Shown piece by piece: positions 18,538-27,578 of a DNA stretch of 64,000 nt. The translations under genes were made by a program, and so were the position numbers. A model generated the notes under the pieces. The model ran no database searches. It was not told where the DNA came from and saw only the letters and a program-made list of their open reading frames with translations. Within the stretch, counting starts at the first letter, position 1; each line of letters starts with the position of its first letter. The DNA is from an uncultured Spirochaetaceae bacterium (GTDB lineage Bacteria > Spirochaetota > Spirochaetia > Sphaerochaetales > Sphaerochaetaceae), in NCBI GenBank assembly GCA_944388955.1, contig CALXKJ010000004.1, forward strand, positions 1 through 64,000, read 5' to 3'.

Positions 18538-20091
18538 ATGGATTCAAACCAGATTCAGACAATGATAACCATGATTCTCTACATCTGCGTTGTCATTGGC
18601 ATCGGTGTTTATTTCGCAAAAAGAGCAAACTCCTCTTCCGAAAACTACTATCTTGGTGGACGTTCTCTCGGTCCATGGATTGCAGCATTCAGTGCTGAGG
18701 CATCTGATATGAGCGGATGGCTGCTCATGGGACTTCCGGGACTTGCTTATTGGACAGGACTCGCAGATGCGTTCTGGACGGCAGCAGGGCTTGCTGTTGG
18801 AACATATATCAACTGGCTTATCGTTGCAAAAAGGCTTAGAAGGTATTCTGAGATTGCAGGAAACGCAATTACAATCCCTGACTTCTTCAGCAACCGATTC
18901 CATGAAAGAAAGAAAATCATACTTACGATATCATCGCTTTTCATTCTCGTGTTCTTCTGTGTATATGCCTCAAGCTGTTTCGTAACATGCGGTAAGCTTT
19001 TCTCTTCTCTCTTCGGTATTGATTACCACGTCACTATGATTGTCGGTGCGATATTCGTTGTTATCTATACATTCCTCGGCGGATTCCTTGCAGAAAGCGC
19101 CAGCGATTTCATGCAGGCGGTTGTCATGGTTCTTGCGCTCGTGATTGTACTCACTCTCGGAACAGTGGCAGCGGGAGGCCTTGGCAGTGTATTCGATAAT
19201 CTTCGCGCAATACCTGGATTCCTTGAATTCTTCAATATATCTACACCAGCACTCGACGAGGCTGGAAGACAAGTAGTTTCCGCAGGTGCTCCTGTATTCG
19301 GAGACGCGACACCATATGGTTTGATTTCAGTTCTGTCAATGATGGCATGGGGACTTGGCTACTTCGGCATGCCTCAGGTCCTGCTTAGATTCATGGCTAT
19401 CAGACATCAGGACGAACTCAAGAAAAGCCGCCGTATCGCTACAGTCTGGGTTGTCATCTCCCTCTTCGCAGCCATTTCAATCGGCCTTATCGGCAGAGCA
19501 ATCTACCCTGTCGCATTCGGAACAAATTCAGAAGCTGAGACAGTATTCTCATATATAGCATCAACTCTTATGCATCCGCTCTTCGCGGGGCTTGTCAGTG
19601 CTGGAATCCTAGCAGCTACAATCTCCAGCTCTGATTCATACCTTCTGATTGCCGCATCAGCTTTCTCTAAGAACCTCTGGCAGAGGCTTTTCCACAAAGA
19701 AGCTTCAGATAAGGAAATCATGAATGTAGGCCGCATTGCCCTCGTTATCATCGCAGTACTTGGCGCAATTATCGCTATGGATGAGAACAGCGTAATATTC
19801 ACAATAGTCAGCTTCGCATGGGCAGGATTCGGAGCTACATTCGGTCCTCTTATGCTCTTCTCGCTCTTCTGGAAGAGAACAAATGAATATGGTGCAATCG
19901 CTGGAATGATCTCAGGTGCGGCAATGGTGTTCATATGGAACTTCCTCATCAAGCCAATAGGCGGTGTCTTCGGAATCTATGAGCTGCTTCCGGCTTTCAT
20001 CATATCAAGCGTTTTCATTGTCGTGGTATCACTCATGACAAGAGAGCCATCTGAAGAGATGAAGAAAGAATTCGAAGCCGCGAAAGGCTGA
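18538..20091 (+). CDS. putP: sodium/proline symporter PutP
   Basis: Sodium:solute symporter family, 517 residues from the ATG at 18538, about 13 membrane helices. Family motifs include YYLGGRSLGPW, SAEASDMSGWLLMGLPG (Na+ site region), FFSNRFHER, and ISSSDSYLLIAASAFSKNL. AGGAGG lies 5 bases before this ATG, so the longer frame beginning at 18490 is rejected. Single-gene unit with a hairpin terminator after it; it precedes two NSS amino-acid transporters, giving a cluster of sodium-coupled importers. Confidence 0.92.
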   Translation: MDSNQIQTMITMILYICVVIGIGVYFAKRANSSSENYYLGGRSLGPWIAAFSAEASDMSGWLLMGLPGLAYWTGLADAFWTAAGLAVGTYINWLIVAKRLRRYSEIAGNAITIPDFFSNRFHERKKIILTISSLFILVFFCVYASSCFVTCGKLFSSLFGIDYHVTMIVGAIFVVIYTFLGGFLAESASDFMQAVVMVLALVIVLTLGTVAAGGLGSVFDNLRAIPGFLEFFNISTPALDEAGRQVVSAGAPVFGDATPYGLISVLSMMAWGLGYFGMPQVLLRFMAIRHQDELKKSRRIATVWVVISLFAAISIGLIGRAIYPVAFGTNSEAETVFSYIASTLMHPLFAGLVSAGILAATISSSDSYLLIAASAFSKNLWQRLFHKEASDKEIMNVGRIALVIIAVLGAIIAMDENSVIFTIVSFAWAGFGATFGPLMLFSLFWKRTNEYGAIAGMISGAAMVFIWNFLIKPIGGVFGIYELLPAFIISSVFIVVVSLMTREPSEEMKKEFEAAKG

Positions 20092-20115
20092 ATCTGACAG
20101 ATTCTTCAGTATAGT

Positions 20116-20133
20116 CCCGCCAGAAATGGCGGG
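20116..20133 (+). terminator. hairpin terminator after putP
   Basis: CCCGCC (20116-20121), loop AGAAAT, GGCGGG (20128-20133), extended by outer A/T pairing and followed by ATTCTATATTT. It lies between putP and the first NSS gene. Confidence 0.7.
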
Positions 20134-20169
20134 ATTCTATATTTCACGTGAGAGGAGTAGAATCACTGC

Positions 20170-21546
20170 ATGGCTGAGAGAGAAACACTAGCTTCACGGT
20201 TAGGATTCATACTTCTATCCGCAGGATGCGCTATAGGACTGGGAAATGTCTGGAGATTCCCTTATATCACTGGACAGTACGGTGGTGCTGTCTTTGTTCT
20301 TATCTACCTTGTATTTCTGATTATCATCGGACTTCCTGTCATGGTGATGGAATTCTCTATCGGAAGAGCATCCGGAAAGAATATAGCAGGTGCATTGAAA
20401 AAACTGGAGCCAGCTGGAACAAAATGGCATTGGTATGGTCCTGTGGCCATAGCCGGGAATTATCTGCTGATGATGTTCTATACGACAATAACGGGATGGC
20501 TGCTCTACTATTTCATCAAAACAGCAGCTGGCAGTGTTTCGTCTTTAGACAGCACCTCATCTGAGATATTCTTCTCATCCTTGCAAGCTTCACCGCTGAC
20601 ACAGATTATATTTATGGCTGCAAGTGTCACAATCGGATTCATAATCTGTCTCGGAGGTTTGCAGAAAGGTGTTGAGAAGGCCTCAAAGATAATGATGATC
20701 CTTCTTCTTGCCATAATGCTCGTGCTGGTTGTCAACTCGCTTCTGATTCCGGGAGGCGGAGAAGGTCTCAGATTCTATCTTGTCCCTGATATGCAAAGAG
20801 CTTCGGAGGCAGGACTCACTGAAATAATATTCGCGGCGATGAGTCAGGCCTTCTTCACGCTGAGTATTGGCATGGGCGGTATGGCAATCTTCGGCTCTTA
20901 CACATCAAAGAAACAGTCTCTCACAGGTGAAGCAATACGCGTTATCGCTCTCGATACTTCCGTTGCTCTCATGGCTGGATTCATCATCTTCCCCGCATGC
21001 TTTGCATATGGAGTGAATCCAGGTTCCGGCCCGGGACTGCTGTTCGTGACGCTGCCGAATATCTTCGCGAAGATGAGCCTTGGACGATTATGGGGCTCTC
21101 TCTTCTTCCTCTTCATGGGTTTTGCTGCGATGACAACACTGATTGCAGTGTTCGAGAATATAATTGCATATTGGATGGATGAGCATGGATGGTCCAGAAA
21201 GAAAGCTGTCTGGATCAATATGGTGCTGATAATCATTCTTTCCATTCCATGCATACTTGGTTATAACATCCTTTCATCATTCCATCCGCTAGGAGAAGGC
21301 ACACAGATACTGGATCTGGAAGATTTCCTCATCTCATCGACTATAATGCCGCTTGGCTCATTGCTTTTTGTCATTTTCTCATCACATAAATGCGGCTGGG
21401 GCTGGAACAGCTTCATCAGGGAAGCAGATGAAGGGAAAGGTGTCAGATTCCCATCATGGCTGAGAGTCTACATAAGGTGGATACTCCCAGCTCTGATCAT
21501 CGCAATCTTCCTGAAGGGCTATTGGGATATCTTTTCCAAGCTCTGA
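20170..21546 (+). CDS. neurotransmitter:sodium symporter family transporter (copy 1)
   Basis: 458 residues of the NSS/SNF family, which imports amino acids or related compounds with sodium in bacteria (LeuT, MhsT, TnaT). The diagnostic GNVWRFPYITGQYGG motif sits near residue 25, and further landmarks are GLQKGVEKASKIMM and ITGWLLYY; about 11 helices are expected. GAGGAG precedes the ATG. The next gene is a tandem paralogue of identical length. The substrate is unknown. Confidence 0.9.
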   Translation: MAERETLASRLGFILLSAGCAIGLGNVWRFPYITGQYGGAVFVLIYLVFLIIIGLPVMVMEFSIGRASGKNIAGALKKLEPAGTKWHWYGPVAIAGNYLLMMFYTTITGWLLYYFIKTAAGSVSSLDSTSSEIFFSSLQASPLTQIIFMAASVTIGFIICLGGLQKGVEKASKIMMILLLAIMLVLVVNSLLIPGGGEGLRFYLVPDMQRASEAGLTEIIFAAMSQAFFTLSIGMGGMAIFGSYTSKKQSLTGEAIRVIALDTSVALMAGFIIFPACFAYGVNPGSGPGLLFVTLPNIFAKMSLGRLWGSLFFLFMGFAAMTTLIAVFENIIAYWMDEHGWSRKKAVWINMVLIIILSIPCILGYNILSSFHPLGEGTQILDLEDFLISSTIMPLGSLLFVIFSSHKCGWGWNSFIREADEGKGVRFPSWLRVYIRWILPALIIAIFLKGYWDIFSKL

Positions 21547-21586
21547 CCACTTGTTCCTTTAGAGAGAAACGCAATATCATCAGCGT

Positions 21587-22963
21587 ATGGCTGAAAGAGA
21601 GAAATTGTCGTCGCGGATAGGATTCATCCTCCTATCTGCTGGCTGTGCGATAGGACTTGGGAATGTATGGCGTTTCCCATACATAACAGGACGATACGGC
21701 GGGGCCGCATTCGTGCTGATATACCTCGCTTTTCTTGTCATGGTAGGACTGCCTGTCATGATTATGGAATTCGCAATCGGCAGGGCATCCAGAAGAAATA
21801 TCTCGGTAGCTCTGAAAACGCTTGAACCTGAAGGAAAGAAATGGCACTGGTATGGTCCAGTGGCAATAGCGGGAAACTATCTCCTGATGATGTATTACAC
21901 AGTTGTCACAGGCTGGCTCCTCTACTATTTCTTCTCCATGATGACAGGAAAAGCATCAACTTTGGACAGCTCGGCTTCAGAAGCATTCTTCTCATCGCTT
22001 CTCGGAAGCACTGGAATACAGTTCATCTTTACATCGATTGCTATTGTTGCGGGATTCCTGATCTGTCTTGGAGGATTGCAGAAAGGCGTAGAGAAAGCCT
22101 CAAAGATAATGATGGCCTCACTGCTTCTCCTGATTGTCATACTCGCTATAAACTCAATACGCCTCGATGGTGCGGGTGAAGGCCTCAGATTCTATCTTAT
22201 TCCTGACTTCAGCAAGATGAAGGAATCAGGGATTTCTGAAGCGATATTCGCCGCCATGAGCCAGGCGTTCTTCACGCTCGGGCTTGGAATAGGCTCCATG
22301 GAGATATTCGGCTCATACATAGGAAAGGAGCAATCCCTTACAGGTGAATCCATAAGGATCATATCACTTGACACATTCGTGGCACTCTTCGCGGGATTGA
22401 TCATCTTCCCAGCATGCTTCTCATTCGGAATAAACCCAGGTTCTGGCCCTAGCCTGCTTTTCATCACGCTGCCAAGCGTATTCTCGTCAATGGACGGAGG
22501 AAGGATATGGGGCACGCTCTTCTTCCTCTTCATGGCTTTCGCCGCCATGACGACGCTCATCGCTGTCTTTGAGAACATCATCTCATACTGGATGGACAGC
22601 CATGGATGGACAAGAAAGAAAGCCGTGATTGTGAATATGATTCTTCTTGTGGCCCTCGCCCTGCCTTGTATCCTTGGTTACAGCATCTTCACGTCATTCG
22701 CGCCTCTTGGGGAAGGGACAAGCGTCCTCGATCTCGAGGATTTCCTCATCTCATCAACCATCACACCGCTGGGCTCACTGCTGCTTGTGCTCTTCTGCTC
22801 CCATGGATTTGGATGGGGATGGGAAGGATTCAGGAAGGAAGCGGATGAGGGAAAAGGCATAAAATTCCCATCATGGCTGAGGGTATACGTGAAATGGATT
22901 CTCCCTCTTCTTATCCTCATCCTCTTCATAAAAGGCTATTGGGATATCTTCTCCAGATTCTAG
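21587..22963 (+). CDS. neurotransmitter:sodium symporter family transporter (copy 2)
   Basis: 458 residues, same length as the preceding gene and aligning to it end to end without obvious gaps (both start MAERE, share GNVWRFPYITG, GLQKGVEKASKIMM, LPSWLRVY(I/V)(R/K)WILP). This is a tandem duplication. Differences cluster in loops and helices 3-4 (for example FSMMTGKASTLDSSASEAFF), which may mean diverged substrate range. The stop codon TAG overlaps the stop of the convergent nrdB in a CTAG sequence, so no space is left for a terminator. Confidence 0.9.
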   Translation: MAEREKLSSRIGFILLSAGCAIGLGNVWRFPYITGRYGGAAFVLIYLAFLVMVGLPVMIMEFAIGRASRRNISVALKTLEPEGKKWHWYGPVAIAGNYLLMMYYTVVTGWLLYYFFSMMTGKASTLDSSASEAFFSSLLGSTGIQFIFTSIAIVAGFLICLGGLQKGVEKASKIMMASLLLLIVILAINSIRLDGAGEGLRFYLIPDFSKMKESGISEAIFAAMSQAFFTLGLGIGSMEIFGSYIGKEQSLTGESIRIISLDTFVALFAGLIIFPACFSFGINPGSGPSLLFITLPSVFSSMDGGRIWGTLFFLFMAFAAMTTLIAVFENIISYWMDSHGWTRKKAVIVNMILLVALALPCILGYSIFTSFAPLGEGTSVLDLEDFLISSTITPLGSLLLVLFCSHGFGWGWEGFRKEADEGKGIKFPSWLRVYVKWILPLLILILFIKGYWDIFSRF

Positions 22964-24003
22964 AGATCGTCAACCAAGGCTGTTGACTTGGCATATGCGG
23001 TGCTCCTCGCCTCAAAGAAGTCAGTCTTGACCATATTCGCGTTGGAGTACTGCCCTACCCATGCCATATCCTCAGGCTCTGTCTGGTTATCCTGGAAAAG
23101 ATAGCCGAATCCAAGAGAGCTCCATCTGAGATTCCCAAGGTATCGGATATATGATTCAACCATATCCTCGGTAAGGCCCGGGATATCAGAGCCGATGACA
23201 TACCGGCCCCACTCTGATTCCTGTCTCACACCTTCCTCCATCATCGCCTTGTACTCTTCAATAAGTTCGGGGGTGAAAAGCTCCGGATTCTCCTTCTTCA
23301 GCTCCAGGATGATATTCCTGAAAAGCCAGAGATGCGTGTTTTCATCACGGTTGATGTACCTGATTTCCTGCGCAGATCCCGGCATCTTCCCGTTTCTGGA
23401 AAGATTGTAGAAGAACATGAAACCTGAATAGAAATAGATGCCTTCGAGTATGTAGTTCGCGACAAGCACTTTCATCAGATGCCCAAGATCGCGATGCTCT
23501 ACAAAATCGTTATAACAGTTGCCTATGAATGTATTCCTCTTCAGAAGATGCTCATCTGTCTTCCATTGGAAGAGTATGTCATTCCTCTCATCAGGCGAGC
23601 AGATTGTATCAAGCATGTATGAATACGCCTGGCTATGGAGACACTCCTGGAATGTCTGGATATGGAGGCACAAGCATACTTCATTAGCGGTGATATAATC
23701 CGTCACATTCGGCAGATTAGCTGTCTGGAGACTGTCAAGGAAGACGAGAAATGAGAGTATCTTGTCATACGCTCTCCGCTCCGGTGCTGTCAGCTTATGA
23801 TAATCCTTCAGGTCCTGCGAGAGATTTATCTCCTCAGGAATCCAGAAATTGTTCATCGCCTGCCTGTACCAGTCTGAAACCCACTGGTACTTCATGTTGT
23901 TGAAATCATTCAGATTGGTGGTATTGCCGCCAATCATCTTCCTCTTTGACACTTCTGTGTCACCATCTGGATTGAAAAGGGGCTTTCTTTCGATGTTGTA
24001 CAT
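22960..24003 (-). CDS. nrdB: ribonucleoside-diphosphate reductase small subunit
   Basis: R2 protein that holds the diiron-tyrosyl radical for class I ribonucleotide reductase. 347 residues from ATG 24003, which has AGGAG upstream; the extended start at 24033 is not supported. Metal and radical residues are visible: Asp in FLVFLDSLQTAN, ExxH plus radical Tyr in ECLHSQAYSY, Glu in YILEGIYFYSGF, and ExxH in RDENTHLWLF. The C-terminus ends STALVDDL. Starts 8 bases after nrdA. Its stop overlaps the convergent NSS gene. Confidence 0.93.
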   Translation of the reverse strand: MYNIERKPLFNPDGDTEVSKRKMIGGNTTNLNDFNNMKYQWVSDWYRQAMNNFWIPEEINLSQDLKDYHKLTAPERRAYDKILSFLVFLDSLQTANLPNVTDYITANEVCLCLHIQTFQECLHSQAYSYMLDTICSPDERNDILFQWKTDEHLLKRNTFIGNCYNDFVEHRDLGHLMKVLVANYILEGIYFYSGFMFFYNLSRNGKMPGSAQEIRYINRDENTHLWLFRNIILELKKENPELFTPELIEEYKAMMEEGVRQESEWGRYVIGSDIPGLTEDMVESYIRYLGNLRWSSLGFGYLFQDNQTEPEDMAWVGQYSNANMVKTDFFEARSTAYAKSTALVDDL

Positions 24004-24011
24004 ATTATCTC

Positions 24012-26528
24012 CTAGCTCGAGCAGCTCTCGCACTCATCAACCTCAAGGCTCTTTGAGCGTACATAATAAATAGTCTTCACATGGCACTTCCATGCGAGAA
24101 TATACAGATTCAGTACTTCGCGCATTGTGTAGTCATTCGTTATATAGAGGTTCATGCTCTGCGCCTGATCGATATGACGGCCTCTGACACCGCACGCCCT
24201 CACAGACCAGCTCTGATCGATCTCGTGTGCGGCTTTGTAATACCACCACGTCTTCGGCGAGAGCTCTGGAGCGGTGCGCGGAAGCATGCTTCCCTTCTTC
24301 TCCTCATAGAAGAAACGCTTCATGACAGGATCGACACCAGCAGTCGTTCCAGAGAGGATGGATGTCGAGGATGTCGGGGCTATAGCCAGAAGATAGGCGT
24401 TCCTCATACCATTCTCATGGACTTTTTTCCTTAAATCCTGCCACTCAGGCGATACATAGCCACGTCTCGTGAAGAACTCACCGGTATCCCACTCGCTTCC
24501 CTTGAAATGGCTGTAGACGCCTTTTTCCTTTCCCAGCTCCATCGAGGCTTCGATAGCAGCAAAGCTTATCGTCTCGAACACACTGTCGACAAATGACAGA
24601 TGCTCCTCGCTCTCCCATCTTATGCCATTCTTCGCGAGCATGTGATGATAGCCTGAGACTCCAAGCCCGATAGAGCGATAGGCGCTGTTTGTTATCTTTG
24701 CATATGGCACGGGATAGAAATTGAGCGTTATGACATTGTCGAGAGCGCGAACAACAGTCTTTGTAAGATCATGAAGCTTCTTCCTGTCATTCACGTCTAT
24801 ATTCCCAAGCGAAAGTGACGCGAGATTGCAAACAACGAAATCCCCTGGCCGTGTCTTAGTGACAACGACAGTGTCACCATCCTCAGTCTCGATGCTGACA
24901 GGCTCCGCTTTGATTTCAGCCATATTCTGGGCTATCTCTGTACATAGATTCGAGGAGTAGATCATCCCGCAATGCTTGTTTGGATTCATCCTATTCACTT
25001 CATCGCGGTTGAATGCAAACGGCGTGCCTGTCTCGACAGCGCTCTTGAGAATAAGACGGACAAGATCCTTGAGAAGCACGGAGCGTTTCTTTATGCGGTT
25101 ATCATGGACGCAATCAAGATAGCGTTCAGTCCACTCATCACCATAGAAATCCTCAAGATGATAGCCCTTGACAATCCATATCTCATGCGGGCACATCATG
25201 TACCACATCTGGTCAAGATTCTCAGAGCATAGCTTCCAGAAATAATCGGGATAACAAACAGCTGGAAAAACATCATGCGCCTTCATCCTGTCATCACCGT
25301 TATTGGTGCGGAGGTTCAGGAATTCAAGAAGGTCTCGATGCCAGACATCGAGATAAACAGCCACAGCACCAGCCCTCACACCCAGCTGATCAACAGCGAC
25401 AGCTGTATCATTTACAAGCCGTATCCACCTTATAACACCGCCTGCCGCACCTTCAAAACCGCGTATGGATGAGCCATTGGCACGTACTTTACCGAAATAC
25501 AAGCCCATGCCACCGCCGAACTTCGAGACTTTGGCGAAGTTGTCGAGAGAACGGTATATACCATCAAGCGAATCGGGGACAGTATCGATAAAGCACGATG
25601 AAAGCTGATGAAGCGGTTTTCTGGCATTGGCGAGCGTCGGGGTTGCCATCGTCACTTCCATTCTGGATAGCATGTCATAGAAAGCCTTCACCCATTTCAT
25701 GCGCTCCTTCTTCTCAGGAAGCGCGAGGTGGAGGGCAATGCCCATGAACATCTCCTGCGGGCTCTCAACAGGCTCACCATGATGTGTATGGATGACATAG
25801 CGATTAAGAAGAAGCTCAAGACCTGAATATGTGAAGAGCTTATCCCGGGATGTGTCGATATAGCTCTCGGCCTCATCAATCTCATTCTTCGAATAGCTCT
25901 CAAGAATATATGCCCCGTAGAGTCCTTCAGAGGCAAGATATGAGATCTTTCCATAGAAGGAATAGATGGATAAAGCAGCCATCTTCCTGGAAAGCTTCTT
26001 GTGGAATGAGAAAAGAAGGAATCTCGCCGCAATGAACTCCCATGATGGCGATTGCGGTCCTGCAAGCTCAATTGAGGCGCGGGAGAGCGCGTCTTCTGCC
26101 TCAGAATCAGACATGCCGCTCTTGGAGAATGCAATGAAGCGGTCATTGAGAATTGAAAGCGAGTAACGCTCATCAGGAAAATCCTTCTGTATTCCTGTAA
26201 GCACTGACTCGATTGATTTATCTGGAAGACCGGAGAGAAGCGCTTTACGCTCCCCACGAAGGATAGTGCGCTTATTCCTGAAGAGAATGAAGTTCTTCGC
26301 GGCGTCGAACTCCCCCGCGGACATCAGCGTTTTCTCAACAGCGTCCTGTATCTCCTCAACATTCCATACCTTCTCCGGTGAAAGCATGGCCGCAACTGTC
26401 TCAGCGAGCGCCGTTGGCAGCGACGGGGAGAAATCCTTGCCTGTGCTTATGAGAGCTTTTGCTATCGCATTCTCTATCTTCAAAATATTGAAAGTCTCTT
26501 CACGGCCATCTCTCTTGCGTATGAACAT
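24012..26528 (-). CDS. nrdA: ribonucleoside-diphosphate reductase large subunit
   Basis: 838-residue R1 catalytic subunit. The N-terminal ATP-cone (MFIRKRDGREETFNILKIENAI) is the allosteric activity site. Also visible are the LHQLSSCFI segment with an active-site-type Cys, KFGGGMGLYFGKVR, FNRDEVNRMNPN, NLC(T)EI, the radical-transfer pair in TIYYVRS and the redox C-terminus CESCSS. CAGGAG precedes the ATG. It forms an operon with nrdB. A perfect Fur-type box lies 20 bases upstream of the ATG, which suggests iron- or peroxide-responsive control. Confidence 0.95.
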   Translation of the reverse strand: MFIRKRDGREETFNILKIENAIAKALISTGKDFSPSLPTALAETVAAMLSPEKVWNVEEIQDAVEKTLMSAGEFDAAKNFILFRNKRTILRGERKALLSGLPDKSIESVLTGIQKDFPDERYSLSILNDRFIAFSKSGMSDSEAEDALSRASIELAGPQSPSWEFIAARFLLFSFHKKLSRKMAALSIYSFYGKISYLASEGLYGAYILESYSKNEIDEAESYIDTSRDKLFTYSGLELLLNRYVIHTHHGEPVESPQEMFMGIALHLALPEKKERMKWVKAFYDMLSRMEVTMATPTLANARKPLHQLSSCFIDTVPDSLDGIYRSLDNFAKVSKFGGGMGLYFGKVRANGSSIRGFEGAAGGVIRWIRLVNDTAVAVDQLGVRAGAVAVYLDVWHRDLLEFLNLRTNNGDDRMKAHDVFPAVCYPDYFWKLCSENLDQMWYMMCPHEIWIVKGYHLEDFYGDEWTERYLDCVHDNRIKKRSVLLKDLVRLILKSAVETGTPFAFNRDEVNRMNPNKHCGMIYSSNLCTEIAQNMAEIKAEPVSIETEDGDTVVVTKTRPGDFVVCNLASLSLGNIDVNDRKKLHDLTKTVVRALDNVITLNFYPVPYAKITNSAYRSIGLGVSGYHHMLAKNGIRWESEEHLSFVDSVFETISFAAIEASMELGKEKGVYSHFKGSEWDTGEFFTRRGYVSPEWQDLRKKVHENGMRNAYLLAIAPTSSTSILSGTTAGVDPVMKRFFYEEKKGSMLPRTAPELSPKTWWYYKAAHEIDQSWSVRACGVRGRHIDQAQSMNLYITNDYTMREVLNLYILAWKCHVKTIYYVRSKSLEVDECESCSS

Positions 26529-26547
26529 TGTCAGCTCCTGAGTTATA

Positions 26548-26566
26548 AATGATAATGATTATCATT
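26548..26566. promoter_or_regulatory. Fur-type box between nrdA and the cyclo-ligase gene
   Basis: A perfect 9-1-9 inverted repeat, AATGATAAT-G-ATTATCATT. It contains the 7-1-7 core TGATAATnATTATCA known for Fur in Bacillus and close to the E. coli Fur box; PerR and Zur boxes are related. It lies 20 bases before the nrdA start and about 58 bases before the divergent cyclo-ligase start, so it could control both. Confidence 0.85.
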
Positions 26567-26623
26567 AATAAGGTCTATCAAGATATAGAAAATGATGAGA
26601 GAATTGCTGATAGGTATCAGGAC

Positions 26624-27127
26624 ATGGAAAAAGAAGCGCTAAGAAGACTTATGCTCAGGAAAATAAGGGAGTATCCATACAGGAGAGAGGAATCAGAGAA
26701 ACTATGTGCCATCATCGCGGCATCTGAGCTCTGGAAGAATGCAAAGACAATACTTGCATTCTTTCCGCTTTCATCCGAGCCTGACATCTCCCCACTCCTG
26801 CAGGATAAAAGGATTCTTCTTCCATACATAGAAGAAAAAGAGATGCATTTCTCAGCATCCCGCTTGCTGCGGAAATCTGATTATGGATTTTCCGAGCCTG
26901 AGCACATAGAGAAGCTTTATGACGAAGCTTTGATGCTCGTTCCACTCATTGCATTCAGCGGGCTCTCGAGACTTGGCAGAGGCGGAGGGTATTACGACAG
27001 GTATATCAGCAGAAACCATTCACGCATCGTCACTGCGGGGGTTGCATTCAGCGTTTCTGAATGCTCATCCTTCATCCCGGATGCATGGGATGAGGATCTT
27101 GACGTTATTTTTCATACTGTGCCTTGA
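26624..27127 (+). CDS. 5-formyltetrahydrofolate cyclo-ligase family protein
   Basis: Recycles 5-formyl-THF to 5,10-methenyl-THF with ATP. It shows the family pattern: N-terminal basic helix with LMLRKIREY, AFFPLSSEPDI, LVPLIAFSG, and the phosphate/folate motif RLGRGGGYYDRYI. From ATG 26624 it is 167 residues, a normal length. The frame extends to 26549, but that segment overlaps the Fur box and lies in promoter DNA. Divergent from nrdA; its C-terminus overlaps the PtsN-like gene by 23 bases. Confidence 0.8.
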   Translation: MEKEALRRLMLRKIREYPYRREESEKLCAIIAASELWKNAKTILAFFPLSSEPDISPLLQDKRILLPYIEEKEMHFSASRLLRKSDYGFSEPEHIEKLYDEALMLVPLIAFSGLSRLGRGGGYYDRYISRNHSRIVTAGVAFSVSECSSFIPDAWDEDLDVIFHTVP

Positions 27128-27578
27128 ATGCCTGATTCTCCAGCATCTTCATGAATGAGGATACCGTATCATCATCCCACATCTTCCCTACAAGCTTAGT
27201 CCGGAATTCAGGATCATGGACCCATGTTAGTATGGAAGCAACAGCTTTCAGATAGTCTGCTTCCTTATGCAGAGGGGAAGCGATAACGAAAACAAGCCTG
27301 ACGGGATCTGGATAACGCTCGTCGAATATAATGCCCTTCTCCGAGAACCCCAAAGCGATGTATACAGACGAAATATCCGGAACTTTGCCATGGGCAATCG
27401 CAACCCCATGGCCTATCCCGGTAGACTGTACTCTCTCCCGGCGATGTACAGCGCGCACAAAGCGTTCTTTGTCGGGAAGCTCATTGAAAATAGTGCATGA
27501 TGCGATAACTTTATCAATCGCATCATGCTTATCTTCATCATCCACGAGGCAGAACACTCTCTTAAGAGCGTCAGTCAC
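27105..27578 (-). CDS. PTS EIIA-like protein (PtsN/fructose family)
   Basis: 158 residues of the EIIA-Ntr/fructose fold. The phosphorylation-site His is in GIGHGVAIAHGKVP, and the downstream LVFVIASPLHKEADYLKAVASI matches the family. I take GTG at 27578 as the start: GGAGG lies 9 bases upstream, and the upstream extension is only the nfnB gene in another frame. It overlaps the nfnB stop by 8 bases, so it is probably co-transcribed with nfnAB. No EIIB or EIIC gene is nearby, which favours a regulatory role. Confidence 0.8.
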   Translation of the reverse strand: MTDALKRVFCLVDDEDKHDAIDKVIASCTIFNELPDKERFVRAVHRRERVQSTGIGHGVAIAHGKVPDISSVYIALGFSEKGIIFDERYPDPVRLVFVIASPLHKEADYLKAVASILTWVHDPEFRTKLVGKMWDDDTVSSFMKMLENQAFKAQYEK

